A stretch of DNA of 51,441 bases from Candidatus Aalborgicola danicus (GTDB lineage Bacteria > Pseudomonadota > Gammaproteobacteria > Burkholderiales > Burkholderiaceae_C), in NCBI GenBank assembly GCA_016703945.1, contig JADJBC010000043.1, positions 1-51,441 of the forward strand, read 5' to 3'. The notes below the pieces were generated by a model that had not been told where the DNA came from, did not search any database, and saw only the letters and a program-made list of their open reading frames with translations. The position numbers and the translations under genes were made by a program. The number at the start of each line of letters is the position of its first letter. The stretch's first letter is position 1. This document shows, piece after piece, positions 9,724 to 17,973 of this stretch.

Positions 9724-10665
9724 TTAGTGCACCGACCGCACCGATAGTTGTCCAGCTAAACCGGCGGCAAGTTCGAGAATTCGATTGAGACCGTTTATAC
9801 CAAGTTGATGCTTGCACACAGGCAGACGCACAAAACTGGTTTGGTCATAGTCCAAGTGAAAACGCAATTCAACCTGGTCAGTTCCAAACGTTTCGACCGA
9901 CCAGCCTCGAAATGGATACCTCTTGTTCATCACGCTCATCCAATCCGCAATTCCAGACGCTATCCCCGTGTCCATGAACTCAGGCACACCCACATGCAGG
10001 TTCCACCCAAAAGAGCCTTGTGATCCACACAACTGCACCTTGAGAGCACCTTCCAATGCGCGTGCCAATAAATACGTTCTGTGATGATCGGCGTGCCGCA
10101 AGACCGGCCAGTCACCCATCCGACTGAGGGTCCCCAGCAGGAAGTACAGCCTGGGGGCGTCTTCTGGGACCTCTACCTTCAGGTCATCCATTGCGTGAGA
10201 ACCTGGTTCATCCTGAATCACGCTCCGGGTTGCCATTTGGTCCAGCATATTGCGCAGCTTCAAGGGGCCACTGCGGACAATGAACTGGTAGCTAAAAAGA
10301 TTCTCCAGTAGACACAGGGTAGACGTGTAGTCGGTCCAACTCTGCATTTGATGCGCAACCCAAGCTGCGAGCTCCTCGGGTATCGTAGGTGCGCCTTGCT
10401 TGCCACTTTTGAGAATTTGCGGGTCGAGAATGATCGGCCAAAGAATAAGGCTGCTGTAGAGGTCAGTGACTGCACGGCCGCCAGCTTCGGAAGTAGTTAC
10501 CGTATTGAATGCGTATGCGCGAATGGCTTCGCTGTGTTTGACCGAGGCCATTTCTCCGAATGAAAGAGAGTGGACCGTCGCATAGTCGCGTGCCTGAAAG
10601 GCGCTTTCCAGTTCGGGTGATAGTCGTTGCGTTGTAGAGACGGGGGTGTAGAGGGTAGGGTCCAT
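9724..10665 (-). CDS. Unknown protein, fourth gene of the AAA+ operon
   Basis: A 313-residue protein that I do not recognise. It appears soluble: no signal peptide or clear membrane helix, an acidic and aromatic-rich composition, and a helical first half (LSPELESAFQARDYATVHS). The second half looks like alternating strands (ALKVQLCGSQGSFGWNLHVG, VELRFHLDYDQTSFVRLP). It starts 21 bp after the stop of the 88-residue gene and is surely co-transcribed with the AAA+ ATPase. It could be a substrate adaptor or effector worked on by the ATPase; this is inference from gene order only. Confidence 0.7.
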   Translation of the reverse strand: MDPTLYTPVSTTQRLSPELESAFQARDYATVHSLSFGEMASVKHSEAIRAYAFNTVTTSEAGGRAVTDLYSSLILWPIILDPQILKSGKQGAPTIPEELAAWVAHQMQSWTDYTSTLCLLENLFSYQFIVRSGPLKLRNMLDQMATRSVIQDEPGSHAMDDLKVEVPEDAPRLYFLLGTLSRMGDWPVLRHADHHRTYLLARALEGALKVQLCGSQGSFGWNLHVGVPEFMDTGIASGIADWMSVMNKRYPFRGWSVETFGTDQVELRFHLDYDQTSFVRLPVCKHQLGINGLNRILELAAGLAGQLSVRSVH

Positions 10666-10686
10666 TTGATTCGTTGTTTCAGTAAG

Positions 10687-10953
10687 TCAATTCAAGTTAG
10701 CAGGTAAGGATGGTTCGTCAAGACCCCAAGTTGGGCGCCCACTACCAGAGACCGATACTTCGGCAGATAGGGCGACGCTTGAAACCTGATTTGTGGAGGG
10801 CCCATTCGGATTCCAATCGCCATCTGAATCAGTGATTGGGAGTTGCTTGTGTACGGCGCTCGCCAATTCGTTTCGGGCTTGGTCGAATCGAGCTGGACGC
10901 GCACGCCAGTTCCATGCGCCTGCGGATGTGCGTCGCCTGTTTTGTTGTTTCAT
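10687..10953 (-). CDS. Small unknown protein overlapping the AAA+ ATPase gene
   Basis: An 88-residue protein with a strongly basic N-terminus (KQQNRRRTSAGAWNWRARPARF), then a polar Ser/Asn/Gly-rich tail predicted to be unstructured. Its ATG overlaps the ATPase stop (ATGA), which implies translational coupling and probably a defined stoichiometry. No family is recognised. Candidate roles are a nucleic-acid-binding or tethering subunit. Confidence 0.6.
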   Translation of the reverse strand: MKQQNRRRTSAGAWNWRARPARFDQARNELASAVHKQLPITDSDGDWNPNGPSTNQVSSVALSAEVSVSGSGRPTWGLDEPSLPANLN

Positions 10954-13127
10954 TTTTCGGATCGCACGAGCACCACTCGCATCGCCTGGTCAAGGTCGCG
11001 GCGGTCAATGACAGGCTTGAATCCAAGAAGCGTGCGCCCAATCGATTGATTGAGAGCGTACTGAAGAACCCCCTCCACGTCCGCGATGGTCTGGTCTTGG
11101 AGTTGTGCGCATATCTCCTCACAGTTGAGTTGCGCATCGAGCTGCACCGAACGTGTCTCCAACCATGCCTCCACATGCTGCGCTACCTTGTCCACCGGCG
11201 GCTTTGAGAACATGACTTTTTCGGTAAACCGGCCCGATCGCAATAGCGCCGGATCAATCTGGTCCGGGTGGTTGGTCGCGGCAATCCACACAATGTCCTT
11301 GATTTTGTCGTCCGCTCCATCCATGATCGTGAGCAACTTGTTGGTCAACTCCGGTGCCCCTGAGTACTGCCGGTTGCGCAAAACGTCGTCCGCTTCGTCG
11401 ATGAAAATGAGGGTTGGGCGGATGTCTTGGGCCTCGGTGAACAACTTGTCCAGGAGTGTGCGGTCCGCCAGGAGGTCGGGGCCCGCGACACTCAGGAATG
11501 CCCACCCCACCTCCTTTGCCAATGCCCGCGCTGTTGCAGTCTTGCCTGTTCCTGTCGCCCCATGAAAGAGCACCCCGCTCGGAAGCGTTCCACCCAGCGA
11601 CTCAATGCGCGCGGTGTCCTGCATCCGGCTGGCGATGAGCGAGATGGCTGCGCGCGTTTCATCATCCAGAATCAGATCTTCCAAAGAGAGGGCGTCGGCC
11701 GGCACCCGCCCTCTCCTGCCCTGAACTTCGCGCAGGGCGAGCATCCACTGCTTCAGACCGATGCGCCTCGTGTCCTCTGCCTTGGCGACCGTTGCCAGCG
11801 CCTTGCAGACCGCAAGCAGGCGCGCCACCGAAAACCCGTTCCATCGCTTTGCGGCCGACAGCGCCTCGGCCGCATCCACTTCCAGTCCCTGGGCGTAGCG
11901 CTCAATGCCAGCCTGGATCAGGCCGACACGGGCAGCCTCGTCGGGTGGTGTGATTTCGATTTTGAAGTCAAACCGTCCCTCACGAATGGCTGCCGCGTCC
12001 AAGTGCGACAGGTAGTTGGTGGCGGCAACCAGCACCACCGCGTGGCTGCGCAGGTTGGTAATCTCCGTCAACAAGGTATTGGTGATCTTGCGATCCTCAG
12101 AATTGAAGGTAGGCGTGGCTCTGGACGGGATGAATGAATCCAGCTCGTCAATGAACAGCACACAGGGGGCGCTGCGCCTGGCGTAGTCGAATGTTCTGGC
12201 AAGGACCCTGGGCATGTTGCCGAGCCATTGGCTGGACATGGCGCCATAGGTGACCTCGATGATGGGCACCTCCAGTTCGCCGGCCAGCGCGTGAGCAAAC
12301 ACTGTTTTGCCATTTCCCGGTTCGCCATACAGCAAGAGTCCGTTTCGCGGAGCCTCCTGGCCGCTGTGTCGTGGAGCCAGTACCAGCAGCGCCGGTGCAA
12401 GCATCTTTTCTTTGACAGCCGCCATGCCGTGCACGAGATCAAAGGTCAGCGCAGAGGACCTTGCCTCAAACGGAACAGCGTAGGTGTCATCCTCGGAGTG
12501 CTGCTGCGGCTGAACCGCTGCCGGGGCCGCCTCGACGGGAGGCTTTGCGGATGAGGAGGCGGTAATTTCAGTGGCTCGGACCAGGCGTTGTGCTTCGAGC
12601 TGACGCTGGTCGGCGTGCGTCCATGGTACGAATCCAAAGGCGGGCTGAAAAACCGCAAAATAGAGAAGCACCCCTCCCTCGCAGAGCATGAAAAACACCT
12701 GAAGATCGGGTTTGCCTGTCTTGATCCAGGCCACTACCCCTAGCCCCAACAACAGCAGGGCCGCGCTGCGAACGGTTGCGGTGTTGGGCGGTGCAACCAG
12801 CGGATAAGACCTGTCGGCCCACGGTACATGAAACATGACCGAGGTCACGTAGCACAATGCCGCCAAAAGAAACATCAGATGGACCACCCCCATGAACATC
12901 TGGGTCATGCTGATCGTCTTGGGCACGATGCCGAGATCGATCGGCGCCACGAAGTACATCGCAACCAGCCACAGGTAGTACAGGGGCGCAAACAAGAGCA
13001 GCGGTGATTCGACGCGACCCAGCAAAGTCAAAGAGCGCTCTATTCCCAAGCTGTTGAGCCAGGCGCTTTGTCCTACCGCCCACGGCATCGTGGCGCGTTT
13101 GGCGACGCGTTCTTCGTCGCTCAACAT
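10950..13127 (-). CDS. Membrane-anchored ATPase with two AAA+ domains
   Basis: A 725-residue protein (numbering from the upstream GTG, residue 1; the ATG at 13127 is residue 3 and has GGAAGG 5 bases before it). Hydrophobic segments at about 44-66, 78-102, 121-137 and 146-169 suggest four membrane helices, followed by a Pro/Ala linker (190-215). AAA+ domain 1: Walker A GEPGNGKT 270-277, Walker B VLFIDE 325-330, sensor ATN 371-373, EGRF 385-388. Domain 2: Walker A GATGTGKT 525-532, Walker B LIFIDE 575-580, ATN 619-621, RSGRF 632-636. Both look catalytically intact, as in Cdc48/VAT-type double-ring unfoldases, but no protease domain is present. The likely job is unfolding or remodelling a substrate at the inner membrane. 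It is the centre of a four-gene operon with three unrecognised partners. Confidence 0.88.
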   Translation of the reverse strand: MLSDEERVAKRATMPWAVGQSAWLNSLGIERSLTLLGRVESPLLLFAPLYYLWLVAMYFVAPIDLGIVPKTISMTQMFMGVVHLMFLLAALCYVTSVMFHVPWADRSYPLVAPPNTATVRSAALLLLGLGVVAWIKTGKPDLQVFFMLCEGGVLLYFAVFQPAFGFVPWTHADQRQLEAQRLVRATEITASSSAKPPVEAAPAAVQPQQHSEDDTYAVPFEARSSALTFDLVHGMAAVKEKMLAPALLVLAPRHSGQEAPRNGLLLYGEPGNGKTVFAHALAGELEVPIIEVTYGAMSSQWLGNMPRVLARTFDYARRSAPCVLFIDELDSFIPSRATPTFNSEDRKITNTLLTEITNLRSHAVVLVAATNYLSHLDAAAIREGRFDFKIEITPPDEAARVGLIQAGIERYAQGLEVDAAEALSAAKRWNGFSVARLLAVCKALATVAKAEDTRRIGLKQWMLALREVQGRRGRVPADALSLEDLILDDETRAAISLIASRMQDTARIESLGGTLPSGVLFHGATGTGKTATARALAKEVGWAFLSVAGPDLLADRTLLDKLFTEAQDIRPTLIFIDEADDVLRNRQYSGAPELTNKLLTIMDGADDKIKDIVWIAATNHPDQIDPALLRSGRFTEKVMFSKPPVDKVAQHVEAWLETRSVQLDAQLNCEEICAQLQDQTIADVEGVLQYALNQSIGRTLLGFKPVIDRRDLDQAMRVVLVRSEK

Positions 13128-13188
13128 GTGCACCTTCCACCGGAGTTCGGTTCATTTGTGCGCAAGTGACTGCCAGTACAGCGCGCGC

Positions 13189-13716
13189 TCATACGCCCTC
13201 CCCTTCCTGCTTCGGTGTAAAGCCTTCTGAGACCGCTGGCCTTTGGGCTGGCTTCGCCGGCAAAACTGTTGGTACAGACGCGGTGGGCGAATCTTTTGCT
13301 GCACGAAAGCGCAATCGTCGGTCGACCTCCGTCCTGAAATGGAACTGACCATAGGCGAGGAGGAAACGAACAAAGAAGCGCACGGATGCCCACACGCCTT
13401 TTGGTTGATCGACCTCCCAAAGTCCATAGGTCTGGAGAAACGTACTGACGATGCTTCGGTCCGACAGCCTGGTGCTGACCGGCTGAGTCGCGATGATGGC
13501 TTGCCTATGGTTGACGATGTCCTGTATCGCATATTGGTAAAGCGGGAGCTTCAAGAGCCAATGGTTTTCAGGGACAAGCTCGCACGCGGTGGTGTTGTCC
13601 GAAGAATCAGGAAAGTTGACGGTGTCCATCTGGCGGCCATCCGCTGCGAAGCTTTGCGGTACACATACGTAATTGAACGTTGCGTTGAATTCGGGAGTTG
13701 TTTTGTGGATTGACAT
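13189..13716 (-). CDS. Unknown protein, first gene of the AAA+ operon
   Basis: A 175-residue protein of no recognised family, 61 bp upstream of the AAA+ ATPase start and on the same strand. The middle part (about 60-140) is helical and amphipathic (VWASVRFFVRFLLAYGQFHF), possibly membrane-associating. The last 35 residues are rich in Pro, Ala and Lys and probably disordered. A purine-rich ribosome site precedes the ATG at 13716. Because it opens the operon it may be a regulator, adaptor or membrane partner of the ATPase; the sequence does not decide. Confidence 0.65.
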   Translation of the reverse strand: MSIHKTTPEFNATFNYVCVPQSFAADGRQMDTVNFPDSSDNTTACELVPENHWLLKLPLYQYAIQDIVNHRQAIIATQPVSTRLSDRSIVSTFLQTYGLWEVDQPKGVWASVRFFVRFLLAYGQFHFRTEVDRRLRFRAAKDSPTASVPTVLPAKPAQRPAVSEGFTPKQEGEGV

Positions 13717-14102
13717 GTTTGGTTTTCTTTCTTTTTCACCCTTTGGGTGTATTCAGAATCTCATAACGTCGCGTTCTGTCAAGACGGTATCTGGGCAGGA
13801 CTTGCTGTTTTTTGAGCGTCGACCTCGGGTCGCGATCAATGTTGGATTTGTCATCGGAGTGTGGGCAGCGGTAGCCGACATTGAGAAGACCAGGCGTTAG
13901 TAACTTGGATTTGCGCAATGCAAAAGCAATTCAGAACACCAGGCGCATTTGCGCTGGTACTCGGGCTCGTATTCAGTTAGTGCGGGATTGGTACTTGTAG
14001 CAAGAGGCGCGTCGCATGGACCGGCAGCGCGACCATAGAATTTTGCTGTTCATACGATGTCGAATGTGCTAAAACACAATACCGTTTGAACGCCGCCAAG
14101 CC
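13717..14102. other. Promoter region of the AAA+ operon
   Basis: A 386-bp divergent intergenic region between the operon start at 13716 and the small membrane-protein gene at 14103. It should hold both promoters. No clear long palindrome is seen. Confidence 0.4.
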
Positions 14103-14273
14103 ATGCTCACCTTCATAGATCTATTCAACATCGCCATGTCTTGTGGCATCGTTTTTCTGGTATTTGCAAGTCGCCAGGTAGCGAAAGAAAACAAGCTGCT
14201 GCATGAGAAGAATGAACGGCGCCGGGCACGGCTTGATAAGCTTTACGGCCTGGGGCCCGCATCGTCGGATTGA
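14103..14273 (+). CDS. 56-residue single-span membrane protein
   Basis: The frame starts MLTFIDLFNIAMSCGIVFLV, giving one hydrophobic helix at about residues 5-23. A basic and acidic cytoplasmic tail follows (KENKLLHEKNERRRARLDK), probably a short coiled coil or amphipathic helix, ending GPASSD. This N-out/C-in layout with a charged tail is typical of small membrane-tethered accessory proteins. It is divergent from the AAA+ operon and could belong to the same system. No family name is known to me. Confidence 0.5.
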   Translation: MLTFIDLFNIAMSCGIVFLVFASRQVAKENKLLHEKNERRRARLDKLYGLGPASSD

Positions 14274-14685
14274 CTTGGATCTGCGTGCAGGCAGATGCCG
14301 GCATGCATGACTTCGTTTTCGGATGTGGCTTCAAGCCGCTCTGAGGTTTGCAGCGCCCAACCGCCAATCCCACTCAATTGACGTTTTGCTCGACAGGGCT
14401 TTTGGGCTGGCCCCCTGCAATGACAGTGTCGCAAACACATTGAGTTGGGGCATTGGTTCTCAGTCCAAAAGTCGGCCCATGCGAAGACTGGACGGTGAGG
14501 TCGAGAGCGCCAAGTCAAGAGCGTCTCTCGTCACAGTCCATCCTGACTCAGCTTCTGGATAAGTGGATCAGGCACAGTCCGGCCAAGATGCACCTGGCGC
14601 ATGCGATCCCACAGGAGTCCCTCAACCCATTGCGTGAATGGGAAGTGCCAAGGTCTGGCCGCAATGGACATGGACGCGTTCACCG
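14274..14685. other. No gene recognised
   Basis: A 412-bp stretch after the small membrane protein and before the end of the zinc-ribbon gene. Open frames on both strands lack any recognisable product, and no strong hairpin is seen. Confidence 0.35.
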
Positions 14686-15135
14686 TCATTGGATCCGGAA
14701 AGCATGGCTGCAACGGTGGCAGATGAAAGTGTGTTTCCAATCCTCGAACAGCCCAGGCCAAGTGGTGCTATTGAACTGGTAAGCACGGTAGGCATAAATC
14801 CCTGATCCTACGATCCAGAAGAATTGTCCGAGCAACGCCAGCGGCTGCCAGATCATTCCTCCAATCACCATGATGATGAGACCCACCACAAGGATTCCCA
14901 TCAAGGGTTTGAAGTAAGCTTTCTTTTGGGGGGGTGATGCGCGTTGGGATGTGAGCGTTTGTGCAACTCCGGCTGTGCTCGCGCCGCCTACTCCGACTGC
15001 GACGCCACCGGCTCCAAGGCCAATGCCGACGCCTTTGGTAGAGCTACTGGTGTGAGACATACCGGCCTCATAAGCGGTAGCCAGGCTCTGTGTGTTTTCG
15101 CTATTGCATTTAGGGCAATTCAAGTCCATGTTCAT
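14686..15135 (-). CDS. Zinc-ribbon membrane protein
   Basis: A 149-residue protein starting MNMDLNCPKCNSEN. The N-terminal CPKC and a C-terminal CHRC (ICHRCSHAF) could form one split zinc ribbon. Between them lie a Gly/Val-rich low-complexity stretch (GVGIGLGAGGVAVGVGG) and two hydrophobic helices (PLMGILVVGLIIMVIGGMIW; LLGQFFWIVGSGIYAYRAYQF). A longer frame begins at 15243, but its extra residues are Arg/Pro-rich and unlikely; the ATG at 15135 directly precedes the zinc motif. The function is unknown. Proteins of this plan are common single genes in proteobacteria. Confidence 0.65.
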   Translation of the reverse strand: MNMDLNCPKCNSENTQSLATAYEAGMSHTSSSTKGVGIGLGAGGVAVGVGGASTAGVAQTLTSQRASPPQKKAYFKPLMGILVVGLIIMVIGGMIWQPLALLGQFFWIVGSGIYAYRAYQFNSTTWPGLFEDWKHTFICHRCSHAFRIQ

Positions 15136-15498
15136 TTCCAGTGTTAAGAATCGGCGGCTGGCCGCAATGCGTCTGCGCTGTGGCACTGGCAAAACGCGTG
15201 GCTGGATGCGCCGTTGTTGGTTCGGGTGATAGTGAGCGGGCACTCGCAGATGGCGCCCTGTTCAACGTGGGGAGTTGAAGTCCATCGATTGACTTCGATC
15301 CTCCCTTTGAGGTCATTGGCCGCGGGCCTGCAAAGTCAGGTCACTGAAAACCGACGAACTGCTTCTGCCACCTCGGCAGCTTCCAAGCTGGGCCAAGGGC
15401 AACAGTGCCAGTTTCAAAGTGACGTTCATTTCTATCCAAGTTAATTACGTGTCTATAGACACGTGTCTAAAGTATACATACTTGAAATAGTAGGGTCC
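15136..15498. other. Intergenic region with the Xre operator
   Basis: A 363-bp divergent region between the zinc-ribbon gene and the Xre regulator. Its right half carries the overlapping palindromes at 15447-15469; the rest shows nothing recognisable. Confidence 0.4.
15447..15469. promoter_or_regulatory. Overlapping palindromes, probable Xre operator
   Basis: ACGTGTCTATAGACACGT (15447-15464) is a perfect 18-bp palindrome. It overlaps a second perfect palindrome, TAGACACGTGTCTA (15456-15469). Together they make three alternating GTGTCTA/TAGACAC half-sites 30 bp ahead of the regulator ATG. The arrangement suits cooperative binding by a dimeric Xre repressor controlling its own gene. Binding is inferred. 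Confidence 0.6.
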
Positions 15499-15792
15499 AT
15501 GCGGCCCAGCAAAAATCAGCCACTAATTAGTGCATTAGCAACGGAAATCAAACTTCGCCGGCGGGAGCTGGGTTTTTCTCAAGAGGATCTGGCAGGGGTA
15601 TGCCAGCTTGACCGGCCCTACATCACACTCATCGAGGTAGGTCGTAAACAACCTACGCTTAGCGTCCTGTTGAGGTTGGCTGACGGTTTGCAGTATTCCC
15701 TCGGGGACTTTATGGGCCGGGTTCAAAAGAGATACCAACAGGAGCAGGCGGTCGCCTTTGCCGTCAATGGGCATTCCACGGATCAGCTTTGA
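15499..15792 (+). CDS. Xre-family helix-turn-helix regulator
   Basis: A 97-residue protein from the ATG of MRPSKNQPLI. The HTH_3 fold is clear: IKLRRRELGFSQEDLAGVCQ, then LDRPYITLIEVGRKQPTLSV and LLRLADGLQYSLGDF, the pattern of restriction-modification controller and phage-repressor-type proteins. A frame opening at 15463 would start inside the operator palindrome, so I prefer 15499. It stands alone, with no cognate toxin or methyltransferase beside it, and probably represses itself. Confidence 0.8.
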   Translation: MRPSKNQPLISALATEIKLRRRELGFSQEDLAGVCQLDRPYITLIEVGRKQPTLSVLLRLADGLQYSLGDFMGRVQKRYQQEQAVAFAVNGHSTDQL

Positions 15793-16047
15793 CCCAAGGG
15801 TGGCCGAGAGTGCAATGCGACCCTGGTTTCTTGGGAATTGATGGCATCAGGGCCAGTGTGATTGCCCTTGATGACCAGGCTTTGCGCAGTGCCAGGTTGC
15901 AGAAAGAGATAGAGGTGTCGACTGCACGTTTGATGGCCAGCCACTTGCCCAGACATTGGCCATGGACCTCATTAATGCGACGAGCCGATCCAGTGAGCAC
16001 CGCTACATGTGGCCATCGCGATCCGCTGAGGGACGATTTATCGCGAA

Positions 16048-16758
16048 TCAGTGCAAATTCACCGCCGCTCCGCAACACTGTTTGAACTTCTTTTCGCTCC
16101 CACACGGGCACGGTTCATTGCGACCCACCTTCTTCTGCAAAGTCTTGGCAACTTCGCGCTCATAGAGGGCTTGGCGGTACGGTAACCAGTACTCGTATAT
16201 CGCAATCACCGCCTGCGGGATCTGCAGGGCTAGCTCGCCACGCAGGTCAGGTGTCCTGGTCAGGGCATCCTGCTGCGGCTCAAAGTCATCTTCCCCCAAC
16301 AGGGCAATCGGCCGGTACCAGTTTTGCCCTTGCGGCGTTTCCAGCAAGGGCTGCCACTCGCGTCGGCACAGGTTTACGCCTGCGCAGAACCCATACGTCC
16401 AGCTTTCTGCATCGTCGTATTCTTTACCCAAGTATTCTTGGGTGTTCCATAACGGGAAGATTTCCCGAGGTTCATCCTCCAGCGCGGCGATGATGCTGTT
16501 AAAGAGGCGCATGATCAGTCCCATGATGTGGTTGAGCTTTTCCAAGCTCTCCACAGGCGGCATCATGGCACTGCCTTCTCCCAAAATCCCTGGCATCCAC
16601 TGGCTGGGATGCAGCGTGATGGGTCCGATTGCAATCGCATGCAAGTATCCATCGAGTGCGTCCAATGTCATGGACTCGTCGTTATCCACTTCATAGAGCA
16701 TGAAGTGGTCGAGCTCCTGCAGCTCTTGGCCCGACTGCGGGCTGCACGGATCGGTCAT
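16048..16758 (-). CDS. YecA/YgfB-family (UPF0149) protein with SEC-C zinc motif
   Basis: A 236-residue protein. The body matches the UPF0149 plan (LDALDGYLHAIAIGP, then WMPGIL, a long helical region and YGFCAGV). The end carries a SEC-C motif, GRNEPCPCGSEKKFKQCCG, with the CxC...CC zinc ligands also found at the SecA C-terminus. SEC-C motifs bind zinc and often mediate protein or nucleic-acid contact; the exact role of the family is not settled. The ATG at 16758 is preferred over an in-frame TTG upstream that overlaps the lipoprotein gene. Confidence 0.8.
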   Translation of the reverse strand: MTDPCSPQSGQELQELDHFMLYEVDNDESMTLDALDGYLHAIAIGPITLHPSQWMPGILGEGSAMMPPVESLEKLNHIMGLIMRLFNSIIAALEDEPREIFPLWNTQEYLGKEYDDAESWTYGFCAGVNLCRREWQPLLETPQGQNWYRPIALLGEDDFEPQQDALTRTPDLRGELALQIPQAVIAIYEYWLPYRQALYEREVAKTLQKKVGRNEPCPCGSEKKFKQCCGAAVNLH

Positions 16759-16772
16759 CGCGAAACGGTTTT

Positions 16773-17081
16773 TCAGTTGGGGCAAACCATCTCGCCTGTC
16801 GATTGGCGCTTGAAACAGAGTCCCTTCTTGGGATCGTTGCGAGCGTCCGGTTGGGTTTCTTGTGAGGCCTTGTCGCGATCCTGCTCCCGCTCTTTTTTAG
16901 AGGCCGCGAAGATCTCGTCGAGCCGTTTCTGGCAAGCGACTCGCACGTCAGAAGGGGGGTACTTGTTGCAGGACTGTTCGTGGTTTGTTAACCATCCGTT
17001 CGACCCGCATCCACTCAGAAGCGAGCCAAGTGAAATAGCAGCAACGAGTGCGAGAACAGGTTTCAGGCGGAGTTTCATCAT
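16773..17081 (-). CDS. Small lipoprotein
   Basis: About 102 residues from MMKLRLKPVLALVAAISLGS. The signal peptide ends in the lipobox LLSGC, so the protein should be lipidated and exported. The mature part is charged (FAASKKEREQDRDKASQE), contains three further Cys residues and looks partly helical. The upstream frame to 17129 is His/Cys-rich and not part of the gene. It lies 14 bp before the YecA-like gene on the same strand. No family is known. Confidence 0.6.
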   Translation of the reverse strand: MMKLRLKPVLALVAAISLGSLLSGCGSNGWLTNHEQSCNKYPPSDVRVACQKRLDEIFAASKKEREQDRDKASQETQPDARNDPKKGLCFKRQSTGEMVCPN

Positions 17082-17198
17082 TTGATTGTTGTGGCAATGC
17101 GTACAAGGCTGCAATCGTAACGGTCTCAAAATGCAGCAGACTGTTGGAAGGTGGTCGTCTGCTGCATTCCCACGTCGTGCCCAGTCCCACGCAAGAGA

Positions 17199-17564
17199 TC
17201 AGTCGCCGCGACCGATGTAAGAACGAATCGCCACAATTTGACCATGCCGGTCAAAAGCCAATACATCCACAACAAACAACTCGGTCACGCCATCCACCAG
17301 AATGCGAAGCTCCGCTGATACGGTGTTACCGCCCTCCTGGACGCTGAGTACGTCAATTGCAATCGTTGCCGAGTTCGAAAAATTCAGCTCTGTTTCCCGG
17401 ACTGCCGCTTCCTTCCCTCGCACCGAGATCTTCCAGTCGCGCAAGGTGACAGTATCTGCCAGCATGGCAGACACAGCAGGAAGATCTCTGTTTGCGTAAT
17501 GACGCAGGTATTGTCGAAGTCGGTCGCTCAGGTGCAGGTTAGAGATGGTGGCGATGGAATCCAT
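17199..17564 (-). CDS. NTF2-like / SnoaL-like protein
   Basis: A 121-residue single-domain protein with the cone-shaped NTF2-like plan: an N-terminal helix pair (LRQYLRHYANRDLPAVSAML) followed by ADTVTLRDW and long alternating strands to the end (VLAFDRHGQIVAIRSYIGRG). Members bind small hydrophobic ligands or act as isomerases or adaptor domains. The sequence shows no catalytic residues that would identify a substrate. It is probably the first gene before the lipoprotein and YecA genes, separated from them by 117 bp. Confidence 0.65.
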   Translation of the reverse strand: MDSIATISNLHLSDRLRQYLRHYANRDLPAVSAMLADTVTLRDWKISVRGKEAAVRETELNFSNSATIAIDVLSVQEGGNTVSAELRILVDGVTELFVVDVLAFDRHGQIVAIRSYIGRGD

Positions 17565-17973
17565 GCCGACAATTATCGACGTCCGATCACTTCAAGGATT
17601 GGCACTTGCGCAGGCAAGGCCAGCGGTCGCGCCATCAACTCAAGCTGAGAAATCCAGGAAATATCGGTGCCCCACCCTAAAACACAGGCCGCGCGTCATC
17701 CAGGCGCGTCCGGATCCTGAAGGATGCCCGAGAGGATTTGGGGAGGCTTGCAGCCAGGCTGCTACCGACTACCGTGGGTTGTGACTGCCGGTGTCCGGTG
17801 TCTTTTGTTAATCCATACTGCTGGTGTCAAGAACGGTTACCAACGTCACCCACCCATATGACTGCTGAAAACGCGCCTGCCAGATTCCCCGACTGCAAAA
17901 GTGTCGTACAACAGTCGCCTGAAACTTGGGAACTGGCCAGACTTTAGCCTTCAAAGGCGATGAAGACCCAAGT

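Noticed and set aside
11427..12137. Plus-strand frame of 236 aa inside the AAA+ gene
   Set aside because: Antisense shadow of the ATPase in high-GC DNA; no start context or recognisable domain.
12568..13155. Minus-strand 195-aa frame in the N-terminal part of the AAA+ gene
   Set aside because: Shifted frame of the membrane region; Arg/Gly-rich and without any family motif.
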